This document shows, in pieces, positions 1 to 10,627 of a stretch of DNA of 22,688 nt. Under the pieces are notes generated by a model. That model saw nothing but the letters and a program-made list of their open reading frames with translations, was not told the DNA's origin and ran no database searches. The position numbers and the translations under genes are program-made. The DNA is from Pelargonium cotyledonis (Eukaryota > Streptophyta > Magnoliopsida > Geraniales > Geraniaceae). The stretch spans positions 1 to 22,688 of the forward strand of contig JAYMTA010000968.1 of NCBI GenBank assembly GCA_036897625.1. Reading direction: 5' to 3'. Position 1 is the first letter of the stretch. The number at the start of each line of letters is the position of its first letter.

Positions 1-77
1 AAAAATAGAAACAAGACACTCATTTTGGGACAAAAAAATTAGACAAACAAGACACTCATTTTGGGACGGAGGGAGTA
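1..77. mobile_element. Stowaway-like MITE, one terminus (cut by window edge)
   Basis: The segment ends with GGGACGGAGGGAG at 63-75. Its reverse complement is CTCCCTCCGTCCC, the well-known Stowaway (Tc1/mariner-type) terminal inverted repeat, and the neighbouring CAAAATGAGTGTC-like stretch is also typical of that group. The TA at 76-77 fits the TA target duplication. An internal direct repeat (ACAAGACACTCATTTTGGGAC at about 12-31 and 48-67) is visible. The other terminus lies outside the window. The element sits in the intron that follows exon 5 of the kinase gene. Confidence 0.7.
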
Positions 78-1010
78 CTTCATATACGCAAACAGATTTG
101 CACTACAAGCTTCCTAGCTCGAATTAGTAAACGATTTACGACGTGGAACGTTACATATACATGAAAAAATTTAGTACTAACAATTTTCTAGTTAAATATT
201 CCCTGTTACCCCTTCCCTATTCCCTGGTTTCGGAAGTTCACAATCTAATATTTTTATGAAGTTAAACTGTACAGCACAAAGGTTGGAGAGAATACTGCAA
301 TTAGAAAAAGTAGGATACAATATTTTAAATAGAGTTTATACCCACTAGACATTTTTTAGGACAAAGCTGCCGTGTTATCAGGTTAAGTGGTATAAATGCC
401 AGGCACAGAGAGATTAATGCAAAAGTGGAAGACTATCTAATCCTCTCATTACATAAGACTAAAGTATTATAGTTTCATGTCCCAAATCCCAACAACACTT
501 GCAGCAAGCAATCCATTTCTGTTGGGAAAACACATGGTGACCAGCAAATTTTAGTGTTTCCATGTTTGAAAGGCCAAACAAATACCAATGGAACATAGTT
601 ATAATTAGAAATGAAGGAGAAATTATATCATGATAGGAAATCATCAATAAAGGCGGGCAAGTGCTACATATATGGCAATATTCACACCACATTAGCAGTT
701 ACTTTTTAGGGATATATAAAGGAAAATCAAAATTAGTACTCATTATCATAATAATACTATGAGTTCCAAGACACTGTACCCCACACCACACACGAACCTA
801 TGACCTCTATGTTAGAACCATATCATGTCATGAAAACGTTCATTAAATGAAAAGAAACTAATGATGCAGTACATAAATGGCCTGAAATTGATCATTGGCG
901 ACTATGGTATCTTATGCTGGTCTACGAACTTTACCACAATAAACCCTAGGTTATAAGAAAGCTCCTTTATCACATTAACTGTATCAAATTAGGGAAGAGG
1001 ATTAACCTAC
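78..1010 (-). other. Kinase intron 5, partial; no exon found
   Basis: This AT-rich stretch follows a good donor (GTAGGT, read on the minus strand from 1010) after kinase exon 5. I looked on the minus strand for the expected continuation, a WAKPLL-like segment and the kinase C-lobe, and found nothing. The 77-codon frame at 459-692 has no kinase features. The intron therefore runs past the window edge, at least 1.0 kb, against 82-108 bp for the other introns of the gene. Confidence 0.55.
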
Positions 1011-2564
1011 CCATACGACTAGGTTCTCTTCTCCTGGTGGGCTTTTGGCTTCAATAGGCTTCCTGCCAGTTATTAGTTCCAACAAAACCACGCCAAAGGC
1101 ATAAACATCTGTTTTATCAGATATCTTCCCATGCTGGAAATACTCAGGAGCCAGATACCTACACATATACACATGGCTTCACAAAGCGAACGATAAACCA
1201 GACTCATACTCAAGTGAACAATGACGAATAATAAATTTCATTTACAAGTTTCATGATATCATACCCAATAGTTCCTTTGACAGTTTTGCAAAGGAAAGGG
1301 ACTGAAGGAGCAGATGTCCATGTCGCTAATCCAAAATCACACAACTGCAAACACCATTGTCAAATCACACATTATAATTATCATTTAGATGTATGTACCT
1401 ATTCTGAATCACCAAAACCAGACCCAATAGGCACAAACAGCAAAAATCTAACCTTGGGCATTTTCTTGGACGAAAGGAGAATGTTTGAGGGCTTGATGTC
1501 CCTGTGAACAACACATCTTTCAGTGCCATTGTGCAAATAGGCCACGGCTTCGGCTATACCGATTGCAACCTTATACCTCACAGACCACGGAAGGATTGAA
1601 CCACCCTTTCTTCCCCTCTTCTTCTCTGCAAATGGGTGCATTAAAAATCTGCTTATTCATCATATTCTAAACAAATTGTTTCACTCTGAAAGACCAAGAA
1701 AGCATACCATGCAAGTGGCGCTCTAGGCTTCCACCTGAGACATATCTGTACACCAAGAACAAACCCTCCTCTGCATCAATACAAAATCCCAAAAGAGGAA
1801 CAACATTTCGGTTCTGAAGAGAGCTAGCAATCATCAATTCTCTACAAAATGCCTTTGAAGATTCTTTGTCCTCCTTGTCCAACCGCTTAATTGCCACAGC
1901 ATTCATCAACATCCCAACTCTCCCCCTGAAAACACAGCTCAAAGCTCCTCTTCCCAAAACTCTACCTACCCATTAATCAAAAATCAAATCTTTTCAGGCT
2001 CCAAAATCTAAAATTACAATTACTTCACAAAAACGTAAAATCGGACTCAAAAACAAGTTGTTGTGTACCTTTGGAGAAATTGCGAGTAGCGGAGAGAATT
2101 TCACCATAGCTGAATCTGATGAGATTGCTAGCCACAGGAGAGATGTTCCTCTCCAAAGACTCAATTCTCCGCCATTTGAGCTCTTGGGCACGAGACTCGA
2201 TTAACCCATTGTCCAAATTGACCATCAAAACAGTTGCAGCAGTGGAGGAGCTCATGTTCAGGGACTCGAGCTCAACCTGAGAGCAGAAACTGAACCGGAA
2301 CGACGAGTGCACCGATTGAGAATCGGCATTTATCAATTCCGCGCCGCATCCACCGGCGTCAGCAAGCAACCACGCCTTGTGGTGCTCCAAGTTTCTGTTC
2401 TTGTCGGACCTCTTACCGTCTTCCCGGCGTCGAGTTGGAAGAAAACATGACAACCCAAGTTCCAAAACCATCTTCCTGAAAATGGGTTTGATTTTGAGCT
2501 CTCTGTGGTGACAGTGATGATCTGGGTCTGTAGAGAAACCCATACATGAAGAAGCGGATCTCAA
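1011..2564 (-). CDS. Receptor-like cytoplasmic Ser/Thr kinase (partial, C-lobe outside window)
   Basis: Five exons on the minus strand: 2564-2069, 1965-1708, 1625-1453, 1344-1265 and 1158-1011. All four complete introns are GT-AG (82-108 bp), and the spliced length is 1155 nt = 385 codons without a stop. Residues 1-165 form a non-kinase N-terminal part ending in [16 protein letters not shown]. The kinase domain then shows the Gly loop GRGALSCV (170-177), VAIK with catalytic Lys192, a probable helix-C Glu208, HRD (292-294) with KPSN, DFG (312-314) and APE (339-341). The Arg before the catalytic Asp makes it an RD kinase. No signal peptide or membrane helix is seen, so it is expected to act as a cytoplasmic phosphorelay kinase near receptor kinases. 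From memory it resembles the Arabidopsis At5g37790/At1g66460 group. The start is uncertain: Met1 at 2564 is the most upstream, Met32 at 2471 ([10 protein letters not shown]) is a good alternative. Subdomains X-XI lie past position 1. Confidence 0.88.
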
Positions 2565-3290
2565 TGAGGAGGAGCACAGAAACCGAAGAGCCGAAGAAGA
2601 AAAAAATTAAAAAGTGAGCTGCTTTGCTTGCGGGGATGGGTTGGGAGGGAATTATTCTCCACAGAAAAGAGAAAGTGGACATGGGGAGATGGGTATAATG
2701 TATTGAGACGAAATGGGTTTTGGAAAAAGAATTGAAATTGAATAATGGCGTGGGGTTCATGACGATGAAGAGAAAAGCTTATGGTAATATGATTCCGACA
2801 AGTTTTAGATTATAAGGCGTAAAATTTAGATTTTTTTTCCTTGGTTTCATTTTAGAAAACAAGAATATTGTGATTTGATTTAGGAATTTGTTTCAAATTT
2901 TGCAACTAACTTTTTTTTTTTTTTTAATACAAAGTGATTGGCAAAACTATATTTCTACTTTTGTGTTTTCCTATTAAGTTAATTAATAAAATGCATCAAA
3001 CATATACAATATTATTGATCTCCTTTAAAATTTTAATTTGATTGACATATTATTAGAATATTTTATGTGTCAACTCTTGTTAATTCACGTGTCATTTTGT
3101 ATAAATATTTTTTTTATATAATTTAACACATATACTATTAATATTCATTTAACAGTCACCAAATAAATCAAAAGAGATTGTTTGATAAATAAATGAATAC
3201 AAGTGATGCGCTTGTTTTTTTAACACGATACATTAAAATGTTGTTTGTCGTCTTGTCGATGTACGTATGAGGGAAATGTGGTTGGAAGTT
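2565..3290 (-). promoter_or_regulatory. 5' leader and upstream region of the kinase gene
   Basis: About 200 bp next to the kinase start are mixed in composition and likely leader. Further out the sequence is AT-rich with a poly-T run near 2911-2927. I see no convincing TATA box or other defined element, and the overlapping open frame at 2413-2760 is a shadow. The promoter call rests only on position. Confidence 0.3.
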
Positions 3291-4095
3291 TTAATTATTG
3301 AAGTGAGGCCTAGGTCGTTGGGAACGACTGTCTTTGGGCGTTGGGATATGTTCAATGTACTTCTAGCTTCGTCCTAAGGGTTCAACACTTGTGACCCAGC
3401 GCTAGGTAACATAGTAATGAAAAATGATCACGGGGTGTTTCCGGGACGCCACCTCAAACATGAGAGTAACATCTCGACTGCAATCACAGTAACTCTAGAG
3501 AGCATTTCTGGAGAGAGAAACTATGGAGAGAAAAAATGAATATGGAAGTATGCTGATTCTCTTCTCTTAGTAAGAGAGTTATGTTTATACTAACTACTGA
3601 TATTTGTCACATGTCGCGTGATTGGTGATGGCAAAATGTAGTAAACTTTGGGCCCAATTGGGGCTTGGGCTACTACTTTCTAAGCACGAGCGTCGGATGG
3701 GGCCGACTGTTCCCGCACGTCCCTTGCACACTGATGTGTACATCGAAGCCTCTATCGTGTATGGTAGCGTCTTGTGATTTCAAGTCTTATGAACTAATTG
3801 TTTGCTTCCTAAATGCGTCGTGCACGGGCGCCGAGAAAGTCTGAGCACTTTCGTACGTCCCTTGTGCGCCAAGACGTATGTTGAATCCACTAGAAGCCTT
3901 TACCATGCAGGGTAGCGTCCTAAGGGTTCAGGATTTGTGAGACATCAATTTTTTGTTTTTTGAAGTAAGGAATCTACGAGACGACTTGAGGTTGTGAAAA
4001 ATACCTTATAGTTTTGCTTCTAAGTACCTTCGGCCTTCCCCGGACCTCCAAGCTCGCTCTGAAAATGAAGAACACTCCATTTTGTCCTTGGCAAG
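3290..4095. repeat. Old repeat-derived sequence, left part (split by solo LTR)
   Basis: This GC-richer block holds several diverged copies of one module. AGCTTCGTCCTAAGGGTTCA near 3365 resembles GTAGCGTCCTAAGGGTTCAG near 3912 and a weaker copy near 3763. CGTCCCTTG occurs at 3718 and 3856. The block looks like old LTR-retroelement non-coding sequence, but no termini, primer-binding site or coding remnant were found. It is cut at 4095 by the solo LTR and seems to resume at 5855. Confidence 0.4.
4091..4095. repeat. Target-site duplication GCAAG (left) of the solo LTR
   Basis: GCAAG lies directly before the TG start of the LTR and is repeated exactly at 5850-5854 directly after its CA end. Five-base duplications are usual for plant LTR-retrotransposon integration. 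Confidence 0.75.
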
Positions 4096-5849
4096 TGATA
4101 ACTCGGTTCTACATCGAGTTATCCATCATCATTTGAGGATATTTGTTGACATTTTGCATCATATTAAATCATCATTCTCATGTTTTTGGATAGTTTGGAT
4201 CATATGTGCTTAAATATGAATCTCTCTTGCGTTTTTGGTATTTTCTTGCCACATTTACACATTATTACTTGAGTATTCTGATTGTGTATATGTTTTTGTG
4301 TTTTAATTATCAGGTACCACATGATACATGACAAGAAAGACATCAAGAACCATTCGGGAGTACTCGGAAGCCAAGGAGGTAGAATGCTTGCTGTTTTGGT
4401 GGACCTCTGGACAATAAATCAATACTTTCGATGTTAAATGATTTCTAATGAAGTTGAAGTCTTCACAAATGTTGTATAGGACTTCTAAAGTTTCCAAAGA
4501 GTATCCACACTCATCATTCTGACATCATTTAGGCACTCTAGATTCTATTATAAGACATTCATGAAGATGTTTGGATAGACCCCAAAAGGTTAAATAAGTT
4601 ATTTGGAAGCCTAAATTATGTCTAATGAAGATGTAGACTTCACAAGAGTTGTAGACGACTTCTGAATCTTTCCAACGAATGGTCATACTCATAACTCCGA
4701 GATCATTTAGGCATTCAAACGTTCATTCCTAGATAGTCATGATGCAAAGTCGCGACTGCATAAGTGGCAGACATAATCGCGACTCTACTAATCTGCTGTG
4801 ATATTTTCATTTTTCGGGAATTTGTATAAATGCTCTCTTAGGTTCGATTTTTTTGGGGCATTATGGTGTTTTGAGATATTTTTTTAAGTCTTATTTGTTA
4901 GGTCTAGGTTCTAGAGAGAGGGAGTAGATAGAGATCAAGTCTTGAGAGTTTAGAGAAGAAGATTAGAACTTGAAGAAGCAAGAGTCTTTTCCATTGAAGC
5001 TTTGTGGTTATTGTATCTTTCTAATTCGCTACTTTTATTCTTCAAAATCTGAAATTTTTCTGGACTTTATAAAGAATGAGAATGGAATTTATTATTTTCA
5101 TTGTTTGCTTATTTGATTTCTCTTCATTTATATCCAACTAGATTTCTACTGTGTGTGGACTGTGAGCACTATAATTGGAAATTGTTAGGCAAATTGATAT
5201 GATTGTTTATCGGTATTTGTTATAGGATATTTTTTTTGAATTAATTGATTTTAGGTACTGAGTTATGAAACTCCACCATTGATATTTAGTGGTTTTGCAA
5301 GTGTTTGGGAATAAAATTTGGAATCATGCATTGAAATTCTAAAGTTGGAAGGTGTAGAGGGTACCATCAATTCTCATAGCTCGGTTTGTAATGTTGAGCA
5401 TTGAATCTTCTTCAAGCGTAGTGACTTAGCCCCAGGATTGTTGGCTCAAGTGTGTGACCTTATAAGTGACAAGCTTGTGTCATGCCACTTTGAGTGAATT
5501 AGCATCTACACATAAACTTGATTAATTCACAACAATTATTAGTTCTAGGAGAAACAATCCATACCGCTTTTGTATCTCGATCATCACTTAACCTTTGACC
5601 TTGCATTTGTGGCTTTCACTTGAATCATTACACATATTCTATCTTTAAATTTTATTTTCATTTACTTTACATGTTTATCAAATACCACACTATTTGATTT
5701 CTTCTTGCTTTTATTCCCATGAGCGTCTTTGAATTGAATTATCTATTTCATCATATAATCTAGCGTAGTCCCTGTGAATTCGATACTCGAGCTCTTCAAG
5801 AGCTCAATATTACTTCAGCACGATCGATATACTTGCCGAACACGTGCCA
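4096..5849 (+). mobile_element. Solo LTR (1754 bp) of an LTR retrotransposon
   Basis: The segment starts TGATAACTCGG and ends ACACGTGCCA, giving the canonical TG...CA termini, and is flanked by perfect GCAAG duplications at 4091-4095 and 5850-5854. There is no coding sequence in it and no second LTR in the window, so it is best read as a solo LTR left by LTR-LTR recombination. Inside are two diverged copies of a roughly 100-bp module starting TCTAATGAAG at 4444 and 4621 (177 bp apart), each with a 'CTTCACAA...TTGTA...GACTTCT' core. A long AT-rich stretch follows. The size fits a Ty3/gypsy-type LTR, but the superfamily is inferred only from length and style. The single mobile sense cannot be proven; the strand is given by the module orientation. 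Confidence 0.75.
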
Positions 5850-5854
5850 GCAAG

Positions 5855-6344
5855 GACCAATGTCGCGACAATCCCGAAGACCATAGCGAGTTTGAGATTT
5901 GGCCGACATGGAAGATGATCACATGGTGCATAGGATTGGCGATTTGAAGAGGTGTCACATAGTGCCTAGGAAAGTTGCGATAGCCATTAGGCTATCATGA
6001 CAATCATGGGCTTCATGCCCAGGCTACATCTTAGTAGACACGGAGGGCGTACGTTCGGTTGGGTGCGCTATCTTGGCTTCCCGTATATATACTTCTTGTT
6101 GTAGACAAAGAAGATGCACATAGTTGACTGGTTTATGATGGACATTATTGACGTATTTTTCAACGGGTGCACGCTTGGTGGGTATGCGATGGACTTGGCA
6201 TTTCAACATAGTGTGTGTCAACGGATAAAGTATGAGACAATGGACTTCGCGCGCGATGAACTTTTTGAGATTGCTCATTTTAGGTCACTAAAGTAAGTTT
6301 GTTTTACTGTGAAACAAAATTCGAGCTCACAGTCAAGTTTGTCT
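5855..6344. repeat. Old repeat-derived sequence, right part
   Basis: This continues the sequence split by the solo LTR: joining 4095 to 5855 restores an uninterrupted stretch of the same GC-richer character. No protein family is recognisable. Two short overlapping frames (60 and 84 codons, on opposite strands) show no domain and are probably chance. Confidence 0.35.
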
Positions 6345-6353
6345 TAGTAAATT
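6345..6353. repeat. Target-site duplication (left) of MULE-like element A
   Basis: TAGTAAATT precedes the element, and TAGTAAATA follows it at 6874-6882. Eight of nine bases match, with the mismatch at the last base. Nine bases is the usual Mutator duplication length. Confidence 0.6.
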
Positions 6354-6517
6354 GGGGCAATTACAGTTTTCTACCTTATGGTAGACCTTCTTTTCAGTTT
6401 CATACCCTAAAGTATTTTTTCTTTGTTTTTCCTACCTTATGGTTTTCAAGGAAGGCTCTGTCTCTAACACCATTCTATTGAAGGTAAAAGACGGATTTGC
6501 CCTCATCTTCATCTTCA

Positions 6518-6566
<49 letters not shown>

Positions 6567-6873
6567 TTTTGGGTTTTTGGATTTGTGGTTTTTTTCGGCG
6601 AGTTCATGAACTTTTCGGCGAGGTTAGCTTGAAGAAGAAGAAGAGTTAGAGTAAGGGCATTTTCGGGTTTTAAAAAAAATTAATGGTCATGTGCCCAGCA
6701 CATGACCAAACAGTAACTTTTCCGTTAAATTTAACTGATAATACTGGATGTGCATACTTTAGGGTATGAAACTGAAAAGGTCTACCACAAGGTAGGAAAA
6801 ATAACAAAAAAATATTTTAAGGTATGAAACTGAAAAGAAGATCTACTATAAAGTAGAAAACTGTAATTACCTC
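6354..6873. mobile_element. Mutator-like non-autonomous element A, long inverted repeats
   Basis: The left end GGGGCAATTACAGTTTTCTA and the right end, read inward on the other strand as GAGGTAATTACAGTTTTCTA, continue to match imperfectly for about 90 bp. They share TTCTTTTCAGTTTCATACC and TTTTTCCTACCTT. There is a near-perfect 9-bp target duplication. The interior has a TC microsatellite (6520-6563), a GAAGAAGAAG run and a short CGGCGAG-rich part, and carries no transposase. Long terminal inverted repeats with a 9-bp duplication point to the Mutator superfamily; a hAT origin (8-bp duplication) is the alternative. Confidence 0.7.
6520..6563 (+). repeat. (TC)n microsatellite
   Basis: About 22 uninterrupted TC units lie inside MULE-like element A. 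Confidence 0.95.
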
Positions 6874-6882
6874 TAGTAAATA

Positions 6883-7490
6883 TCAAATAGAAGTTACTTT
6901 AATATTGAAGATAGTTTTGATTGTTTTTTCTATAGAAAAAAAAAATGAAGAAGAAGAAGAAACATTGTAGATGACATCTATTCAAAGTATTAGAGTAAAA
7001 TAAAGGACAAAACAATTATTTGGCGTGTCCAATAAACCAAAAACTAATATGGAGAGGTGAAGAATATAATATAGATATGCAATTTTGAGGTGTGATAGAA
7101 AGTGTAAAATCGTAGCTCCCTCATATTTTCATAGCTATGGCTTGCGAATCAAATCATGACGATATGGGTTCACAATTTGGTGACCTCCCAACCCTCCACC
7201 AACTTTTTTTTTAATATTATTTTTTCCTGCATTTCACACCCAATTTGGCTTCTGGTCTTAATATCCATATTCGCTATTAATTTGCATACAAATTATGTAT
7301 ATCATATCATTCTCATGTATTAATTAAAAAAAAAACTGTCAAAATATTAAAATGCTCACTTCACGGTCCAGTTTGATATAACTTATACGTCTAATAGACG
7401 GGTCACGGGTTCACTAATTCCAACTCACGGGTATCCCGCCTGTCCAACAAACTAAAACCCTAAGATAACGTCATATTTGAACCACTTGAC
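6883..7490. other. AT-rich spacer, nothing recognised
   Basis: Apart from a GAAGAAGAAGAAGAAAC run near 6946-6962, no gene, terminal repeat or conserved motif was recognised here. Confidence 0.5.
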
Positions 7491-7493
7491 TAA

Positions 7494-7834
7494 GAGCATC
7501 CACAATAGTTACACTCTAAAGAGTTTAATGGAGTGGACCGACAATTGCCACATCACTCATTATACTCAACTCTATAATGGTTACACTCTAATGAGTGTAA
7601 CAGTTGGACCCACATTTACATTTTTTGTTATTTAAAATTATTTTTGTGATTTTAATCTATTTATTTTATTGGGTTTGAGTAATATATTTGACAAATGTCA
7701 AAAGTAATTATGTATTATGCATGTAATATATATTACATACATAATGAATTATTACCTTGCACAATGAATATAATAATATAAATCACACATTTAAAAGCTA
7801 TTATACTTTTATTATACTCTCATTGTAGATGCCC
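7494..7834. mobile_element. Tourist-like (PIF/Harbinger) MITE
   Basis: The left end GAGCATCCACAATAG and the right end, read inward on the minus strand as GGGCATCTACAATGAG, form terminal inverted repeats. TAA duplications flank them at 7491-7493 and 7835-7837. The element is 341 bp, non-coding and AT-rich, with further copies of a TTACACTCTA motif inside. TAA duplications and a G-rich GGGCAT-type end are typical of PIF/Harbinger MITEs. Confidence 0.75.
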
Positions 7835-7837
7835 TAA

Positions 7838-8240
7838 GTTAAGTGACTCACTCGTAATGACTTTTTTTGGCTCTAGGTTAGTTTTAGATGATTTTGACTC
7901 ATATGATCTGAATTTTCTCAAGCCCCAACTATAATTAAAAAAAAAACTTAAATTCATTCAATTTTTAATTAAATTTTGATGATTTAGTTGGGTTTGGACC
8001 AAATTCTATATGTATGGACGGATTGTGTATAAATCTCACGTAACCAATTTTCACAAACCATTCAAAAATACATAATTCATAGAATTACGAGTGGTTCATA
8101 AATTGTATAACTTCAACCCGCAAAGATCGGTTTGAATTGCCTACTTTTATAAACGAGCGGATAAGCCGCTCATGAACACTCCTTACAACAATCGAACAAT
8201 GAGCCGACTTGAGCCACAAGTATTAGCCACAGCTAGAGCT
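7838..8240. repeat. Probable degraded dispersed repeat
   Basis: The part near 8150-8215 (AACGAGCGGATAAGCCGCTC, then ATGAGCCGACTTGAGCC) resembles the GAGCCGAGCTCGAGC-type text common in plant non-autonomous hAT relics. A weaker similar stretch sits at 16170-16300. No termini or target duplication were found. Confidence 0.3.
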
Positions 8241-8486
8241 TGGATGTTGAATTAAATATTAAGAATGATGTAGATGATGTCAACTGTTACCAATATTTTG
8301 GGTGATAATATGGTAAGGTTGGTTAGTTTTAATTAATTGGTCAACTAATAATAGTGGTTACATGTCAATACACGTGTGACAAGTGTCCGTTCCTATGTGG
8401 CTTCTTTTCAAGATCAGTAGGAGATAGGTGTGTGTGTGGGACTTCATTAATTAATTACGTAACTAATTAAAGCTCCAATATCATGA
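8241..8486. other. Spacer, nothing recognised
   Basis: AT-rich sequence without an identifiable gene or repeat boundary. Confidence 0.45.
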
Positions 8487-9318
8487 TGATATAAATGAGA
8501 CCGAAGACCGGTCCGATTGGTACCGGTCTCTGGTCCTGACCAAACCAATCAAGAGCAGACCGACCCAGAACCGGACCGGATTGGGCCGATTTTGACCAGT
8601 TCTTCTCAAATGATAAAATTCTAAAAAAAAAAAAATTGAAATTTCATAAACCATGAACACAATGTAGTAATACTATACATTGTCTCTCTTTCTAATTTCC
8701 ATTAACAATCACAAATTCACAACAAACAATATTATTATATAACAATTAACAACTAAGATGTCCAATACATTTATACACATGAAATTTCAAGTTTCAACAG
8801 CACACACAAAAATTCATATAAATTGAAGCCCTAAAAACCTCTACATCCAGATTGAAAACAAAGTTGCTTACCTTGTCCTTGAATGAAACTTAAATCCTCA
8901 GAGGAAGTTGAGGCCGAGAACATAACAGAGTGGTCGGCGGTTGCTGCTCAAAGGTGGCTCATATGGCTGAGAATTGAGATCGAGATGGAGTTGCTTCTTG
9001 GTTGGAGCTCTAGCCGAAATTGAGACTTGAGACTTGGGAGCGGTGAGTCGCCGGTGATGAGAGTCAAGATTGGTTTGGTGAGGGATTGAGTGACAGTTAA
9101 GTGATCGAAGAGATTAGGTCTTCTCTCTTTACTTTATTTTTTAAATTTTTTTTACATTTTATCGGTCTCAATCGGTTCCTATCCGGTCTTGAGTGAATTT
9201 GAACCAGACCGAGAATGATTTAAACTTAGGACCAAAGACCGGACCGATTTGCATCCGCTTCGGTCCAGGACCGTCCGGTCCGGTTTTTTCCGGGTCCCCC
9301 AAATGTTGCATACCCCTA
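8487..9318. mobile_element. hAT-like non-autonomous repeat, CCGGTCC-rich ends
   Basis: Both ends are rich in CCGGTCCGG-type words and partly mirror each other: GAAGACCGGTCCGATTGG with ACCGGTCTCTGGTCC on the left, against GGACCAAAGACCGGACCGAT on the right. The right end closes with GCATACCCCTA, which inverts to TAGGGGTATGC, a form common for plant hAT relics. The middle is AT-rich with a short GC-richer part (about 8915-9110). No matching TAGGGG terminus or 8-bp duplication was found on the left, so that end is probably truncated. The open frame at 9179-9361 reads the repeat end and is not a gene. Confidence 0.5.
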
Positions 9319-10627
9319 TGTGCGAGTCTGAGAATGAAAGGATGAACATTACTGCAAACAATGATCCACTAAAAGAGCTTACATTATAACTAACTATTAC
9401 TAAGCATCCCAGAGAAATCTATGAAAACAATTTCAATACCAAAATTCCTCACTTGACTAGCATATGCCAGAACCAGTTGACAAGCAAGTGCATAGCAAGT
9501 TCCAAGGTTTTCTGGCCAATGTGGACCAATAATACAGAAAGACGTCTTACCAGTTTTATACTACATGCTATCTCAGAAGAAACGGAGTTGAGCATAAATA
9601 TAAATTGCAGACCTATTGTGGTTGAAAAGCGAGAATTAAGTCAGACAAGTAAGAACCGAGAAATCAGTAAGCATCACTTATCCCAGCCAACTTACCACAC
9701 AGCTTATTGAAAGCTTAAGTCACAATTTCCCAAGTGAAAATAGTGCATTAAAGAAAGGATACAATTATAAAATTTTAATAGTTGGGGTAAGACTACCGCA
9801 AGAAGGTAATAGCATGTTTCTGGGAATACCATCATTCCCAATTACCTCTGTTTTGATGAAGTTAGTAAGCGAAGAGTATAACAAGCCTGATACGGACTCA
9901 GAATCATTTACCCAGAAGTGGAAGAAATAAAAGAGTGCCTTTGTCTACCTGAAATAGCAGTGATTTAAAACCAAAAAGCCATTTCAAGCCCCTTTGCAAA
10001 CTTTGTTACCGAGTAAAAGAAACCTATATCACAAGACACCTAGGTAGCAGTGGTTTAAAACTTGAATGATTTCAAGCTGCTTCACGAATATCTTTTATGT
10101 AAAAGACACCAACTATCAAAAGATAGATAAATATTTAAGATTTTCTATACCAACTTAAAGAATTATATAGGCCTGTAAGAAAATATAAGTTATAAAATTT
10201 TACAGAGCCAGCAAAATGTAGCTTGCATGAAACAAAATTAAAAAATATGCACAAGAAATGCATAATTCGAAATTTCAGAATCTTCTGCTTGCAATTGATG
10301 GACAAAGACAAACAACGAGATGGTAGAGGTTTAAAAGTATAATCAACTAGGCAGGTAATGTAATGGCACTAGACAACAATAAACAGATGATGCAAATGAA
10401 AAATGGAATTTCTCAAATCTAACCACAAACACATCTTATCAACTATATTACCAATCACTATAAACCAAAATATCACTAAAGAGGTAAATAGGTTCGGTAA
10501 CTATTTCTGTCAGTAGGCTCTTTCCTATGGTTAAGACAATGTGAAAGTAATATACAAGGAAAAACAAGCAGGCTGACATTTGAAGTGTGACAATAGAGTT
10601 TAGTTTAAAGAGTTTCAAATTTCAAAC
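9319..10627 (-). other. 3' flank of the PPR gene, possible UTR
   Basis: This low-complexity AT-rich region lies downstream of the PPR stop codon. It contains plausible minus-strand splice signals (for example TGCTATTTCAG before GTAGACAAAGG near 9940-9960), so it may include a spliced 3' UTR, but no coding exon was recognised. A diverged tandem duplication of about 90 bp is visible, with TAGCAGTGATTTAAAAC at 9955 and TAGCAGTGGTTTAAAAC at 10045. The 85-codon plus-strand frame at 9453-9710 has no recognisable feature. Confidence 0.35.

Noticed and set aside
2413..2760. 115-codon minus-strand frame upstream of the kinase
   Set aside because: It overlaps kinase exon 1 in another frame and the probable leader, and shows no homology features.
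6024..6481. Short frames on both strands near 6.0-6.5 kb
   Set aside because: They lie in repeat-derived sequence and in the arm of a MULE-like element, with no domain.
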